DNA of 21,311 nucleotides. Origin: JBCCGI01 sp039029355 (lineage in GTDB: Bacteria > Planctomycetota > UBA1135 > GCA-002686595). Both the position numbers and the translations under genes were made by a program. The notes below the pieces were generated by a model that saw only the letters and a list, made by a program, of their open reading frames with translations, ran no database searches and was not told the DNA's origin. This document shows, piece after piece, positions 7,050 to 14,099 of the stretch. How positions within the stretch are numbered: the first letter of the stretch is position 1; every line of letters begins with the position of its first letter. The DNA lies in assembly GCA_039029355.1 (NCBI GenBank), contig JBCCGI010000114.1:1-21311 (forward strand), in the 5' to 3' direction.

Positions 7050-8081
7050 CTAGTGGGCCAGGTGGCGCTCGAGCGCTTCGGCGAGGAGGCGCACGTCGTC
7101 GTCCGAATGCGCGGCGGAGAGAGCCAGGCGCAGCCAACCGTCGGCCGCACCGCCGGGGTAGCGGATCAGCGGTACGTCCACGCCGTCGGCCAGGAGGCGC
7201 GCGCGCAGCGCCGCGGACGAGTCGCCCTCGCGGGGGTGCAGCGCGAAGGCCGGGAAGGCGAGCGCGGGAGCCGCTAGGCCCGCGCGGCGCAGCGCGCCGT
7301 GGACGACTTCGACGTGGCTATGGAGCCGCGCCAGGTGCTCGGGCTCCTCGCGCAGCACGCGCAGCGCGGCGCGCGCGCCGGCGGTCAGCGCCGGCGCCAG
7401 GGCGGTCGAGCCCACGTAGGCGTCTCCGTTTCGGACATGCTCGATGAGCGCCGCGGGTCCGGCGACCGCGGCTCCTCCGCCGCCGAGGGCCTTGGAGAAG
7501 GGGAGGGTCTGCAGAACAGGCGCGTCCGAGGCGCCGGGCTGCGCGGCCACGCTGCCGCGCCCCTCCGGACCGAGCACGCCGAAGCCGTGGGCGTCGTCGA
7601 CCAGCAGCGCGCCACCGGGGCCGAGCTCGCGTCCGAGCGCGTGGAGGTCCGGAGCCTGGCCCAGCGAGGGATAGACGCCGTCGACGGCGCACACGCGCGC
7701 GCCGGACGGCGAGCGGGCCGCAGCGAAGCCCGCCGCCCGCAGCGCGCGCCGCAGGCTGGGATGTGCGCGCGGATCCACCCACGCGCTCGGCGGGTCTCCG
7801 GTGGAGGCTTCGCCGGCGGCGGCCGCCAGGGCTCCCGCGGCCGCGAGGTTGGCCACGGCGCCCGAGGGCAGGAGCGCGGCTTCCTCGCAGCCCAGGAAGG
7901 CGGCGAGCTCGCGCTCCAGCTCGCGGTGCTCCTCGCGCAGCCCGGTGGTGGCGGGCGATGCCCCCAGCCCGAGCCCCTGGCGCCGCAGGGCCTCCACCGC
8001 GGCCTCCAGGACGCGTCCGTGGCGTGCCAGTCCCAGGTAGTCGCAGCCGCCGAAGGAGCGGGGACGGGCCGCGGTGGTCAT
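7050..8081 (-). CDS. Alpha-oxoamine synthase-like PLP enzyme (BioF/KBL family)
   Basis: Fold-type I PLP enzyme of the 8-amino-7-oxononanoate synthase/glycine C-acetyltransferase family, which condenses an amino acid with an acyl-CoA or acyl-ACP. Visible motifs are CDYLGLA (13-19), LLPSGAVANLAA (70-81), DPRAHPSL (103-110), VDDAHGFGVLGPEGRG (161-176), with Asp162 and His165 at the PLP-contact positions, and the PLP lysine in LPFSKALGGGG (K197). The C-terminus has LRLALSAAHSDDDV. It is short, 343 against about 385-400, because the usual 40-residue N-terminal arm is absent. DDAHG replaces the common DEAHG, and HPS replaces HAS. The ATG at 8081 was chosen because the frame further upstream does not read as protein. 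It heads the operon with lysA 4 nt downstream. No other biotin genes are in the window, so a BioF role is not supported. Confidence 0.8.
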   Translation of the reverse strand: MTTAARPRSFGGCDYLGLARHGRVLEAAVEALRRQGLGLGASPATTGLREEHRELERELAAFLGCEEAALLPSGAVANLAAAGALAAAAGEASTGDPPSAWVDPRAHPSLRRALRAAGFAAARSPSGARVCAVDGVYPSLGQAPDLHALGRELGPGGALLVDDAHGFGVLGPEGRGSVAAQPGASDAPVLQTLPFSKALGGGGAAVAGPAALIEHVRNGDAYVGSTALAPALTAGARAALRVLREEPEHLARLHSHVEVVHGALRRAGLAAPALAFPAFALHPREGDSSAALRARLLADGVDVPLIRYPGGAADGWLRLALSAAHSDDDVRLLAEALERHLAH

Positions 8082-8398
8082 GGAGCCAAGATGCGCTCTG
8101 GCGACCTGTGAGAGCCATAATTTCTTTCCAGAAAAACGCTCTGAAAGGCTGCCGCTGACCGCCGAGACGGGCGAACATCGCTCGACGGCCCCGACCGCAG
8201 AGGCACGATGACCGACCGCTTCCATCCGCTCGCAGTCCATGCGCTGCCGGCATCCATCGCCGCCGCAGGGGGAGAACGACCCGATCCCGAACAACGGCGT
8301 CGACCGCCTCGCTCGGACCGGCGTCCGGATCGAGGCCGAACAGAACGCCGGCGACCTGACCTTCGGCGCCGGCGCTGCTTCCGCCTCCGGGGGCTCCC
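8082..8398. other. Intergenic region with AT-rich promoter-like patch
   Basis: Upstream region of the minus-strand operon. The patch 8115-8147 is unusually AT-rich for this GC-rich window. No convincing gene is seen from 8150 to 8357. One plus-strand frame at about 8270-8390 has protein-like composition and may belong with the remnant at 8399-8623 if there has been a frameshift. Confidence 0.5.
8114..8146 (-). promoter_or_regulatory. Candidate promoter/operator of the minus-strand operon
   Basis: On the minus strand TATGGC (8119-8114) could be a -10 element, giving a leader of about 25 nt before the ATG at 8081. No good -35 hexamer is seen. An imperfect inverted repeat, TTTCCAGA (8125-8132) and TCTGAAA (8140-8146), with a one-base bulge and a 7 nt spacer, overlaps it and could bind a regulator. 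The basis is local AT-richness and position only. Confidence 0.3.
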
Positions 8399-8623
8399 GT
8401 GCTCGGTGGAGCGGCGCTCATGATCCCCCCGGACGCGATCACGGCTGCCGTCGACACCGCGTGGAGCGGCACGGTCGGGCCCGACGGAGTCTTCACCTCG
8501 GCGACCGTGCCCGTACCGCCGACCGCCGCCGGCACCGACGCGTTCGCGCAGGGCATTCCGCTCGCTCCGGCCACGTTCGTCGGTCGCGAGATCAGCGTCT
8601 GGACGACTCACCTGCGGCCCTAG
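8399..8623 (+). pseudogene. Probable 3' remnant of a secreted-protein gene
   Basis: A 74-codon frame from a GTG, extendable upstream only to a stop at 8357. Its codon use matches real genes of this genome (third positions nearly all G or C), and the protein is Pro/Ala/Thr-rich with no signal peptide. The tail pattern (TVPVPP, then AFAQGIPL, then REISVW) loosely follows the C-terminal tail of the secreted protein at 9920-11320 (VPIPPD, then ALCAQGGQL, then GVISLTN). No ribosome binding site is visible. The most likely reading is the broken end of a secreted protein gene. A small intact gene is possible, because it ends only 4 nt before the next start. Confidence 0.35.
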
Positions 8624-8627
8624 GCAC

Positions 8628-9875
8628 GTGACCGAACCCGGACTCACGCAGGCCGCCGCGGGCTGGTCCTTCGAAGAGCACGCCACGGCGGTGCTCGGGC
8701 GCCTGCGCGCCGCCTTCGCCGACGTGCTCGACGCCGCTCCGGGGGGCCGGCCTGCGCGCGCGAGCCAGCTGGCGCGTGCGTTTGGGCTCGACACGAAGCT
8801 CGCGTGGAAGGTCACCAAGCTGGTCGAGCTGCCCGATCCGTTCGAGGCGGCGCGCTACGCACCGGGGACGGCCGGGGTCGAGCTCTTCCTCGCGGCGGCA
8901 GAGCGCGGCGGTGTCCCGACAGCGCGGGTCAAGGCGGCGCGCGATGCGTGCGGAGAGCTGAACGAGCTGATCGTCCTTCACGCCGGAGACCGCAAGACCT
9001 TTGAGATGTTGCTCGCCGGCTACGCGGTGCGCGAGCAGGAGAAGGTGTCGCTCGAGCACCGCCGTGCGGCCTTCGACGCGAACACCTACCTGTTCGGTCT
9101 CCAGGCGCGGTCGCAGCTCAAGACGTACCTGCTGCACCCGTCGAAGGATGGGCGCCACATCGACCTCGTCGTCATCGCCGGGTTCCTGAACCTGCGCTGC
9201 ATTCGGCCCAACACCTCGTGGCCGGTGTCGAGGCTCTACCGGCTCGACGAGGCGGGGCGCGTGCACGCCCTGCCATCGGAGCCGCTCGAGGAGAGCTCAA
9301 CCCCGGCCGACGAGCTCGACCTGCCCCTCCGACGCGGCTACTCCAGCTCGCCTCCGCCGGCCATCGCGCCGGTGCAGGGACCCCAGGGCGTGATCGGTCA
9401 TCAGCGTGTGCTCGGGGGCGTCGGCCGCACCGGCGCGACCGATTTCCTCACCGGCGAGGTCGTGCGTGCGGCGATGCCGGCGCGTCGTACCGCGGCGTCG
9501 CGCGACTGCGCGGTCCACACCCGCCTTCGCACGCCTTGCGAGGGTGTCCACCTGGACCTGTTCGCGCACCGCGGCCTCTTCGGGGGGCGCGCGCCCGAGG
9601 CGCGTCTCTACCGGGGCATGTTCCAAGGCGAGGTCCTGGGACCGCTCGTCGAGGAGGACCGCCTCCCGCTCTCGGACCCGATCGAGCCCCTCGGCTCGGC
9701 GCTGGACGACGTCCGTCTTCCCGGCCTGCCCCGCTATCCTGAGCTGCTGCGCTTTGCGTGCAGCCGGACCGGCTGGGATGCGGGCGCGTTCGAGGGCTGG
9801 CGCGTGTCGATGCGCTACCCGCCGAACCCCGCCATCCTCACCCTCCAGCAGGAGCTGTTGGAGCCCTCCCCGTAG
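8628..9875 (+). CDS. Protein of unknown function with HTH-like N-terminus
   Basis: I cannot name its function. It resembles uncharacterised proteins of similar length that I recall from Planctomycetota and relatives. Residues 15-66 are helical and include ARASQLARAFGLDTKLAWKV (43-62), which reads like a helix-turn-helix. Further notable segments are VSLEHRRAAFDANTYLFGLQ (138-157), the following RSQLKTYLLHP, and FLNLRCIRPNTSWPVSRLYR (185-204). The second half is beta-rich with a Pro/Ser linker near 240. There is no signal peptide or membrane segment, so it is probably cytoplasmic. The GTG at 8628 has no clear ribosome binding site and lies 4 nt after the remnant's stop. It could be a regulator, but there is no direct evidence. 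Confidence 0.75.
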   Translation: MTEPGLTQAAAGWSFEEHATAVLGRLRAAFADVLDAAPGGRPARASQLARAFGLDTKLAWKVTKLVELPDPFEAARYAPGTAGVELFLAAAERGGVPTARVKAARDACGELNELIVLHAGDRKTFEMLLAGYAVREQEKVSLEHRRAAFDANTYLFGLQARSQLKTYLLHPSKDGRHIDLVVIAGFLNLRCIRPNTSWPVSRLYRLDEAGRVHALPSEPLEESSTPADELDLPLRRGYSSSPPPAIAPVQGPQGVIGHQRVLGGVGRTGATDFLTGEVVRAAMPARRTAASRDCAVHTRLRTPCEGVHLDLFAHRGLFGGRAPEARLYRGMFQGEVLGPLVEEDRLPLSDPIEPLGSALDDVRLPGLPRYPELLRFACSRTGWDAGAFEGWRVSMRYPPNPAILTLQQELLEPSP

Positions 9876-9876
9876 A

Positions 9877-9893
9877 CCCGGCGGTGCGCCGGG
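9877..9893 (+). terminator. Hairpin just after the unknown-function gene
   Basis: CCCGGCG-GTG-CGCCGGG is a perfect 7 bp stem one base after the stop codon at 9875. No T-tract follows. It may end transcription, or protect the 3' end of the transcript before the next gene, which has its own strong ribosome binding site. Confidence 0.4.
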
Positions 9894-9908
9894 CGACGTA
9901 CCCACCTC

Positions 9909-9913
9909 AGGAG
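9909..9913 (+). promoter_or_regulatory. Ribosome binding site (AGGAG)
   Basis: AGGAG lies 6 nt before the ATG at 9920. It places the start there rather than at the in-frame ATG at 9758, which lies inside the preceding gene. Confidence 0.8.
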
Positions 9914-9919
9914 ATAAGC

Positions 9920-11320
9920 ATGAAGACCCTTCGCACCCTCGCGACGCCGCTCGCGGGCGCCCTGCTCGCAGGCGGCGCTGCGGCGCAGTTCTCGCTCACC
10001 GAGATCGCGCTGATCGACCTCGACTCGACCGCGAACGCCCTGAATCCCGAGTACATCGGATCCAACCCCTCGGCGGTCGCCTGGGACGGGACCGACCTGT
10101 TCGTGGCCGGCTACAACAACCAGGGCACGACGGACTTCGCCGGCATCGTCAAGGTCTCGGGCGCGTTGTCGTCGCCGACGTTCGGCGTTGCCTTCGGCGT
10201 GCTGTCGACGCCGTCGCTGCGCGGCTACTCCGGGCTCGACGTCTCCGGAGGCGTGCTCGCCGCGGCCTACGACCCCGGCTCTTCGGACCCGAACGGCATC
10301 ACCGCCTGGGACCTGAACGGCGGTCAGCTCTGGGCGCGCGACGCGCGCGGCGGCAGCGGTACCGGCTTCGATCCCGGCTTCCCCGGCGGCACGCCCGCCC
10401 TGGGCGCCGGTGTCGGTTGGACGACCTTCGGCTCGGGGCGGCGCGCGCTCCAGGACACCGCGAGCGGCGCGGACATCTACACCACGTCCGACGGGATGGT
10501 GATCCTGTCGTCCGAAGGGACCTTCTGGCGCGACATGGACTACGACGACGCCACCGGCGACGTGTGGCTCCGCGAGGGCAACAACGTGATCCACGCCGTG
10601 CGCAGCGGCGACAACGCCGTGTCGACGATCAACGTGACGGTCGACGTGAACGATCAGGACTTCATCAACGGGCAGAACCTCGCGTTCATCGACTTCGGCC
10701 TGAACGACTGGATCATCTACAACGACCGCGACGCGACCGCGCCGGGGCAGGACTTCTTTGCCGTGAACAAGGCCATCCGGCCCGACGGTTCGCCGGTGAC
10801 GCTGTCGTTCTTCGGCACGTCGCCCCCCGTGTCGGCGGCCTACTACGACTACTCGTGGGACCCGGCCTCGCAGACCTTGGCCGTGCTCGACTTCTCGAAC
10901 CGCAACGTGCACATCTACGCGGTCGTGTTCGACTGCGGCGGAGCGGTGCTGGCCACCGAGACCGTGCGGCTCGGCACGCCGGCGAACCCGAACGCGCTGC
11001 TGCCCGGCGCGACCAGCGGGCCGGTCATCGGGCAGATCTGGGACCCCGTCATCGCGCCGTTCCTGAGCGGTGCGATCCTCGACTTCATGGGCATCTCGCC
11101 GGGGACGCTGAACCTGCCGTCGCCGATCGGGACGATCCTCTGCAACCCGCCGGCGGCGTCGCTGACGTTCACCAGCGCCGGTGGAGCGCCCTTCGCGGTG
11201 CCGATTCCGCCGGACTGCGGGTTGGCCGGAGCGGCGCTCTGCGCCCAGGGCGGGCAGCTGTCGGCGGCGGGCGTCATCTCGCTGACGAACGCGCTCGATA
11301 TCGTTCTGGGCACGCTCTAG
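9920..11320 (+). CDS. Secreted propeller-like protein with conserved-type C-terminal tail
   Basis: An exported protein of 466 residues. The signal peptide is at residues 1-22 (two basic residues, hydrophobic ATPLAGALLAGG, AxA cut before QFS). Residues 45-335 contain repeated beta-strand units around AWDGTDLFVAGY, YSGLDVSGGVLAAAY, MDYDDATGDVWL and YSWDPASQTLAVLDF, suggesting a degenerate beta-propeller. Residues 338-466 form a distinct domain with four cysteines (339, 408, 433, 441). It ends in IPPD, then CAQGGQLSAAGVISLTN, a tail style I recall from many secreted Planctomycetota proteins. No enzymatic motif is seen. The start is fixed by AGGAG 6 nt upstream. A strong hairpin follows the stop. 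The gene may be cotranscribed with the upstream unknown gene across 44 nt. Confidence 0.75.
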   Translation: MKTLRTLATPLAGALLAGGAAAQFSLTEIALIDLDSTANALNPEYIGSNPSAVAWDGTDLFVAGYNNQGTTDFAGIVKVSGALSSPTFGVAFGVLSTPSLRGYSGLDVSGGVLAAAYDPGSSDPNGITAWDLNGGQLWARDARGGSGTGFDPGFPGGTPALGAGVGWTTFGSGRRALQDTASGADIYTTSDGMVILSSEGTFWRDMDYDDATGDVWLREGNNVIHAVRSGDNAVSTINVTVDVNDQDFINGQNLAFIDFGLNDWIIYNDRDATAPGQDFFAVNKAIRPDGSPVTLSFFGTSPPVSAAYYDYSWDPASQTLAVLDFSNRNVHIYAVVFDCGGAVLATETVRLGTPANPNALLPGATSGPVIGQIWDPVIAPFLSGAILDFMGISPGTLNLPSPIGTILCNPPAASLTFTSAGGAPFAVPIPPDCGLAGAALCAQGGQLSAAGVISLTNALDIVLGTL

Positions 11321-11338
11321 CCGGGCGGCAAGCGAGGA

Positions 11339-11365
11339 CGGAGGCCCGCATCCGGCGGGCCTCCG
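11339..11365. terminator. Bidirectional hairpin between convergent genes
   Basis: CGGAGGCCCGC and GCGGGCCTCCG form a perfect 11 bp stem around the 5 nt loop ATCCG. It lies 18 nt after the plus-strand stop (11320) and 16 nt after the minus-strand stop (11382). No T-run follows on either side. Position and stem quality make a shared terminator the likely role. Confidence 0.7.
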
Positions 11366-11381
11366 ATCCCCGGCTGGCCGC

Positions 11382-14003
11382 CTAGCGCGGGAACGAGGCC
11401 AGCAGCTCGGCCATCTGCTCCTGGGACAGCGTGACCTCGAACACCTGGTCGTCGATCCCGGGGAGGACCGTGAGCAGTTGCGGCGGGTCGGGGTCGACCG
11501 AGGTGGCCATCGCGCCGCTGTCGGCGCGGCGCTCGATCAGCCACAGCACGCGCATCTCGCCGGGCTCAACGTTGCGCACGACGACCTCGCGCTCCTCGTC
11601 GAGCGGGTCGGCGCCCCAGTCGAACGTCGGGTTCCCCCCGACCGGCGCGAGGGCCGGCTTGATGTAGAAGGGAGGTTCGGGCAGGTCGGCGTCGCCGCGG
11701 AGCACGATGCGCACCGAGAGCCCGGTCTTCAGCTCGATCGCCACGTCGTCGTCCAGGCCGCGCACGCGCTCGGTCAGGAAACCGGTGGCCTGGACGTCGA
11801 CGTCGATCGGGCGGTGCTGCGCGAAGAGGTCGAACTCGGCCTCGTTGAACCACTTGTAGGCCTGCAGCGGGTTCGCGCCGGAGTCGCCGTAGCGCAGGTT
11901 CCCGTTGATGTCGGACGAGCCGTCGGGCAGCACCATGGTGAAGCGGTACACGAAGATCCGCCCGCGCAGGTCGACCTGCTGCAACCGCGGATCGCGCGTG
12001 GTCTGCCCGCCCACCACCTGCACGCCCTCGACCGTGAGGAGGGCGTTGTGATCCCCGTCGAGCCGGATGGTCACGTCGTACGTGCCGGGGAAGAGGTCGT
12101 CGAGCTCGAACGTCCCGTCCTCGCCCGGCTCGGTCCGCTGGTCGTCCCACTCGAGGATCTGGCTGTCGCCTTCCTCGGCCACCGCCTGGGCCTCGACCAC
12201 GAAGCCGTCGCCCGCGATGTCGTCGTCGAGCAGCAGCGTCCCGCCGATCGCGCCGGACGCGGCCAGCTGCAGCACGAGCTGATCGTCGCCCGCGACGCAC
12301 TCCACCGGGAGCGCCGAGGTTTCGTCCTTCCTCGCTCCCAGGCGAAAGCGCTCGCCGCGCTCGGGCGTCAGCACGCGGAAGCGGCCCTCGTCGTCGGACT
12401 TGTGCGAGAAGTTCCACACGTCTTCCCAGTAGCCGTTCGATTCCTCGCGCTTGCGCAGCTTGAGCTTGGCGCCCGCCGCCGGCGCTCCGGTCGGATCGAG
12501 CACCTGCCCGGCGAGGAACACCGGCGGCGGCGCGAGCTCGACCCGGCCGAGGTCGTGCAGCCCCGGCTCGAAGCCGCGCGAGAGGTCGAGCCGCGCGGAA
12601 CCCGTCGGAGTATGCGCGGGGCCGTAGCTGAGGAGCGCCGTCCGCTCGTCGCCGTCGGCGTGGGCCGCGCCGATGTCGAACCGCAGCCGGCCGTTCGCGT
12701 CGGCGCTGGGGGACTGGGTGAACTCGTTGGACAGGAAGCTGACGCCGGACTCGGTCTTGACGCGGATGGTCTCGCCTGCGAGCGGCTCTCCGTCGACGCC
12801 GACCACGTGGACCTGGATCACCGGGTGGTCGCTGCCGAAAACCAGCTCGATGCGTGCCTCGGCGCCGGCGTAGAGCGGGCCGGGACCGTGGTTGCGGCTC
12901 GCGACGTTGTTGCCCTGTCGCGTCGCCGAGACGGCCAGCTCCAGTCCGACTCCGACGTGCTCGAAGCGCGCCACGCCGTCGTCCACGCTCCGCGAGATGC
13001 TCTCACGGCGGTTCGCGCTGAACGGCGAGACCTCCTTACGCTCGCCCTCGGGCACGACCGACACGCTGACGCGGGCGGACTCGGCCCAGGGCTTGCGCTC
13101 GACGTCGAGCACGGTGATCTCCAGCGATCCGGTCGCGGGCAGCGTGAACCGCACCGGCTCGGAGGGAAGCTCGAACGGGTCGAGCTCGTGTAGGAGGGCC
13201 GGCGCGAAGAGCCCGTCGATGTGCGCGTCCCACCGCGTGCCGTTCTCGTCCGGCATGTTGTTCTGCAGGTGCGGAAAGCCCGCGCGGCCCTCGGCGTCCG
13301 TGACGGCCTGGCGGAAGTCCGAGCGCCAGTTGCTGTGCACCTCGCGCAGCTCGACCGGCACGCCTTCGGCGGGCGCTCCGCCCGCGTCGTACACCTCCAC
13401 AACCAGCGCGATGTCGAGGGAGAGCGCCAGCTCGTGCGGCTCGGCGCTCTGCTCTTCGTCCTCGGCCGGCCGGCGGAAGCTGCCGCGGCCGTAGAGGTCG
13501 CCGTGGGTCGCCACGACGATCAGCTCCTCGCCGTGCTCGGCCGCGAGGCGCACCAGGCCGTCGCGCCCGGTCGTCGAGCGCGACGCGTGGGTCTCGATCC
13601 AGCCGTCGAAGGCGGCCATCTCCGAGCGCTTGGGCTGCTCGAGGTCGTCGGCAACCTCGGTGGAGAGCCAGAGCACCTCGGCACCCGCGATCCCAGCGCC
13701 GCCTTCGTCGACGACGCGCAGGGCCAGGCCGGGTCCCGCGGCGGCTGCGGCCTCGACGGCGGTGCGCGCGGTCGCCTCCGCCGAGGCGGCGCTCTCGGTC
13801 TCGCCGATGGGGGCGGATGCTTCGGGGGCCGCGACCAGCTCCGCCTGCTCCGTCGGAGCGTCCGCGTCCGCGCGCGGCGGTGCGGACAGCACCGGGGAGT
13901 TGACCTCCCGGGTCCTCTCGTCGCGCGACCCGCCGAGGTCGCCCAGATACAGTCCTGCCGCCACGACTACCGCGACGGCCCCCGCGAGAAGGAGACGCTT
14001 CAT
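11382..14003 (-). CDS. Envelope protein with repeated CarboxypepD_reg/Ig-like domains
   Basis: A large exported or membrane-anchored protein of 873 residues. Residues 4-22 are a hydrophobic signal or anchor without a lipobox. Residues 35-92 are a low-complexity Ala/Glu/Pro linker. About six beta-sandwich units follow, starting near residues 93, 199, 294, 396, 497 and 585. Their N-terminal strands share the scheme L-x-x-x-V-x-D-x-x-G-x-P-x-x-G-x-x-(V/L) (for example LAGQVLDPTGAPAAGAKLKL, 497-516), followed by DxxGRxRF and FxLxxLxPGxYDV elements. These are hallmarks of carboxypeptidase regulatory-like domains, which serve as structural or adhesive modules. No catalytic domain is visible. GGCAGG and AAGGG lie just upstream of the ATG. 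It is divergent from the PQQ-like gene over a 96 nt shared promoter region. Confidence 0.8.
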   Translation of the reverse strand: MKRLLLAGAVAVVVAAGLYLGDLGGSRDERTREVNSPVLSAPPRADADAPTEQAELVAAPEASAPIGETESAASAEATARTAVEAAAAAGPGLALRVVDEGGAGIAGAEVLWLSTEVADDLEQPKRSEMAAFDGWIETHASRSTTGRDGLVRLAAEHGEELIVVATHGDLYGRGSFRRPAEDEEQSAEPHELALSLDIALVVEVYDAGGAPAEGVPVELREVHSNWRSDFRQAVTDAEGRAGFPHLQNNMPDENGTRWDAHIDGLFAPALLHELDPFELPSEPVRFTLPATGSLEITVLDVERKPWAESARVSVSVVPEGERKEVSPFSANRRESISRSVDDGVARFEHVGVGLELAVSATRQGNNVASRNHGPGPLYAGAEARIELVFGSDHPVIQVHVVGVDGEPLAGETIRVKTESGVSFLSNEFTQSPSADANGRLRFDIGAAHADGDERTALLSYGPAHTPTGSARLDLSRGFEPGLHDLGRVELAPPPVFLAGQVLDPTGAPAAGAKLKLRKREESNGYWEDVWNFSHKSDDEGRFRVLTPERGERFRLGARKDETSALPVECVAGDDQLVLQLAASGAIGGTLLLDDDIAGDGFVVEAQAVAEEGDSQILEWDDQRTEPGEDGTFELDDLFPGTYDVTIRLDGDHNALLTVEGVQVVGGQTTRDPRLQQVDLRGRIFVYRFTMVLPDGSSDINGNLRYGDSGANPLQAYKWFNEAEFDLFAQHRPIDVDVQATGFLTERVRGLDDDVAIELKTGLSVRIVLRGDADLPEPPFYIKPALAPVGGNPTFDWGADPLDEEREVVVRNVEPGEMRVLWLIERRADSGAMATSVDPDPPQLLTVLPGIDDQVFEVTLSQEQMAELLASFPR

Positions 14004-14084
14004 ACCTGCCCTTCACTCTGTTCGATCTGCCGGGAGCGGGTTTTCCGACGCAGGATAGCCAGCGGGCTTCCGCGCGTGGCGGGT

Positions 14085-14090
14085 TATGTT
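14085..14090 (+). promoter_or_regulatory. Possible -10 element (TATGTT)
   Basis: TATGTT lies 9 nt before the ATG at 14100 in the divergent intergenic region. No -35 element and no ribosome binding site are visible, which would fit a near-leaderless transcript. The evidence is weak. Confidence 0.25.
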
Positions 14091-14099
14091 CGCTAAGAC

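Noticed and set aside
7050..8081. Calling the oxoamine synthase bioF
   Set aside because: Family motifs are present, but there is no biotin gene context and the N-terminal arm is missing, so substrate and pathway are not supported.
8082..8294. Longer start for the oxoamine synthase at 8294
   Set aside because: The added residues do not resemble the family's N-terminal arm and include the AT-rich promoter-like patch.
11478..13193. 571-codon open frame on the plus strand
   Set aside because: It is antisense to the CarboxypepD_reg-like envelope protein, with low-information Arg/Val/Asp composition and no motif.
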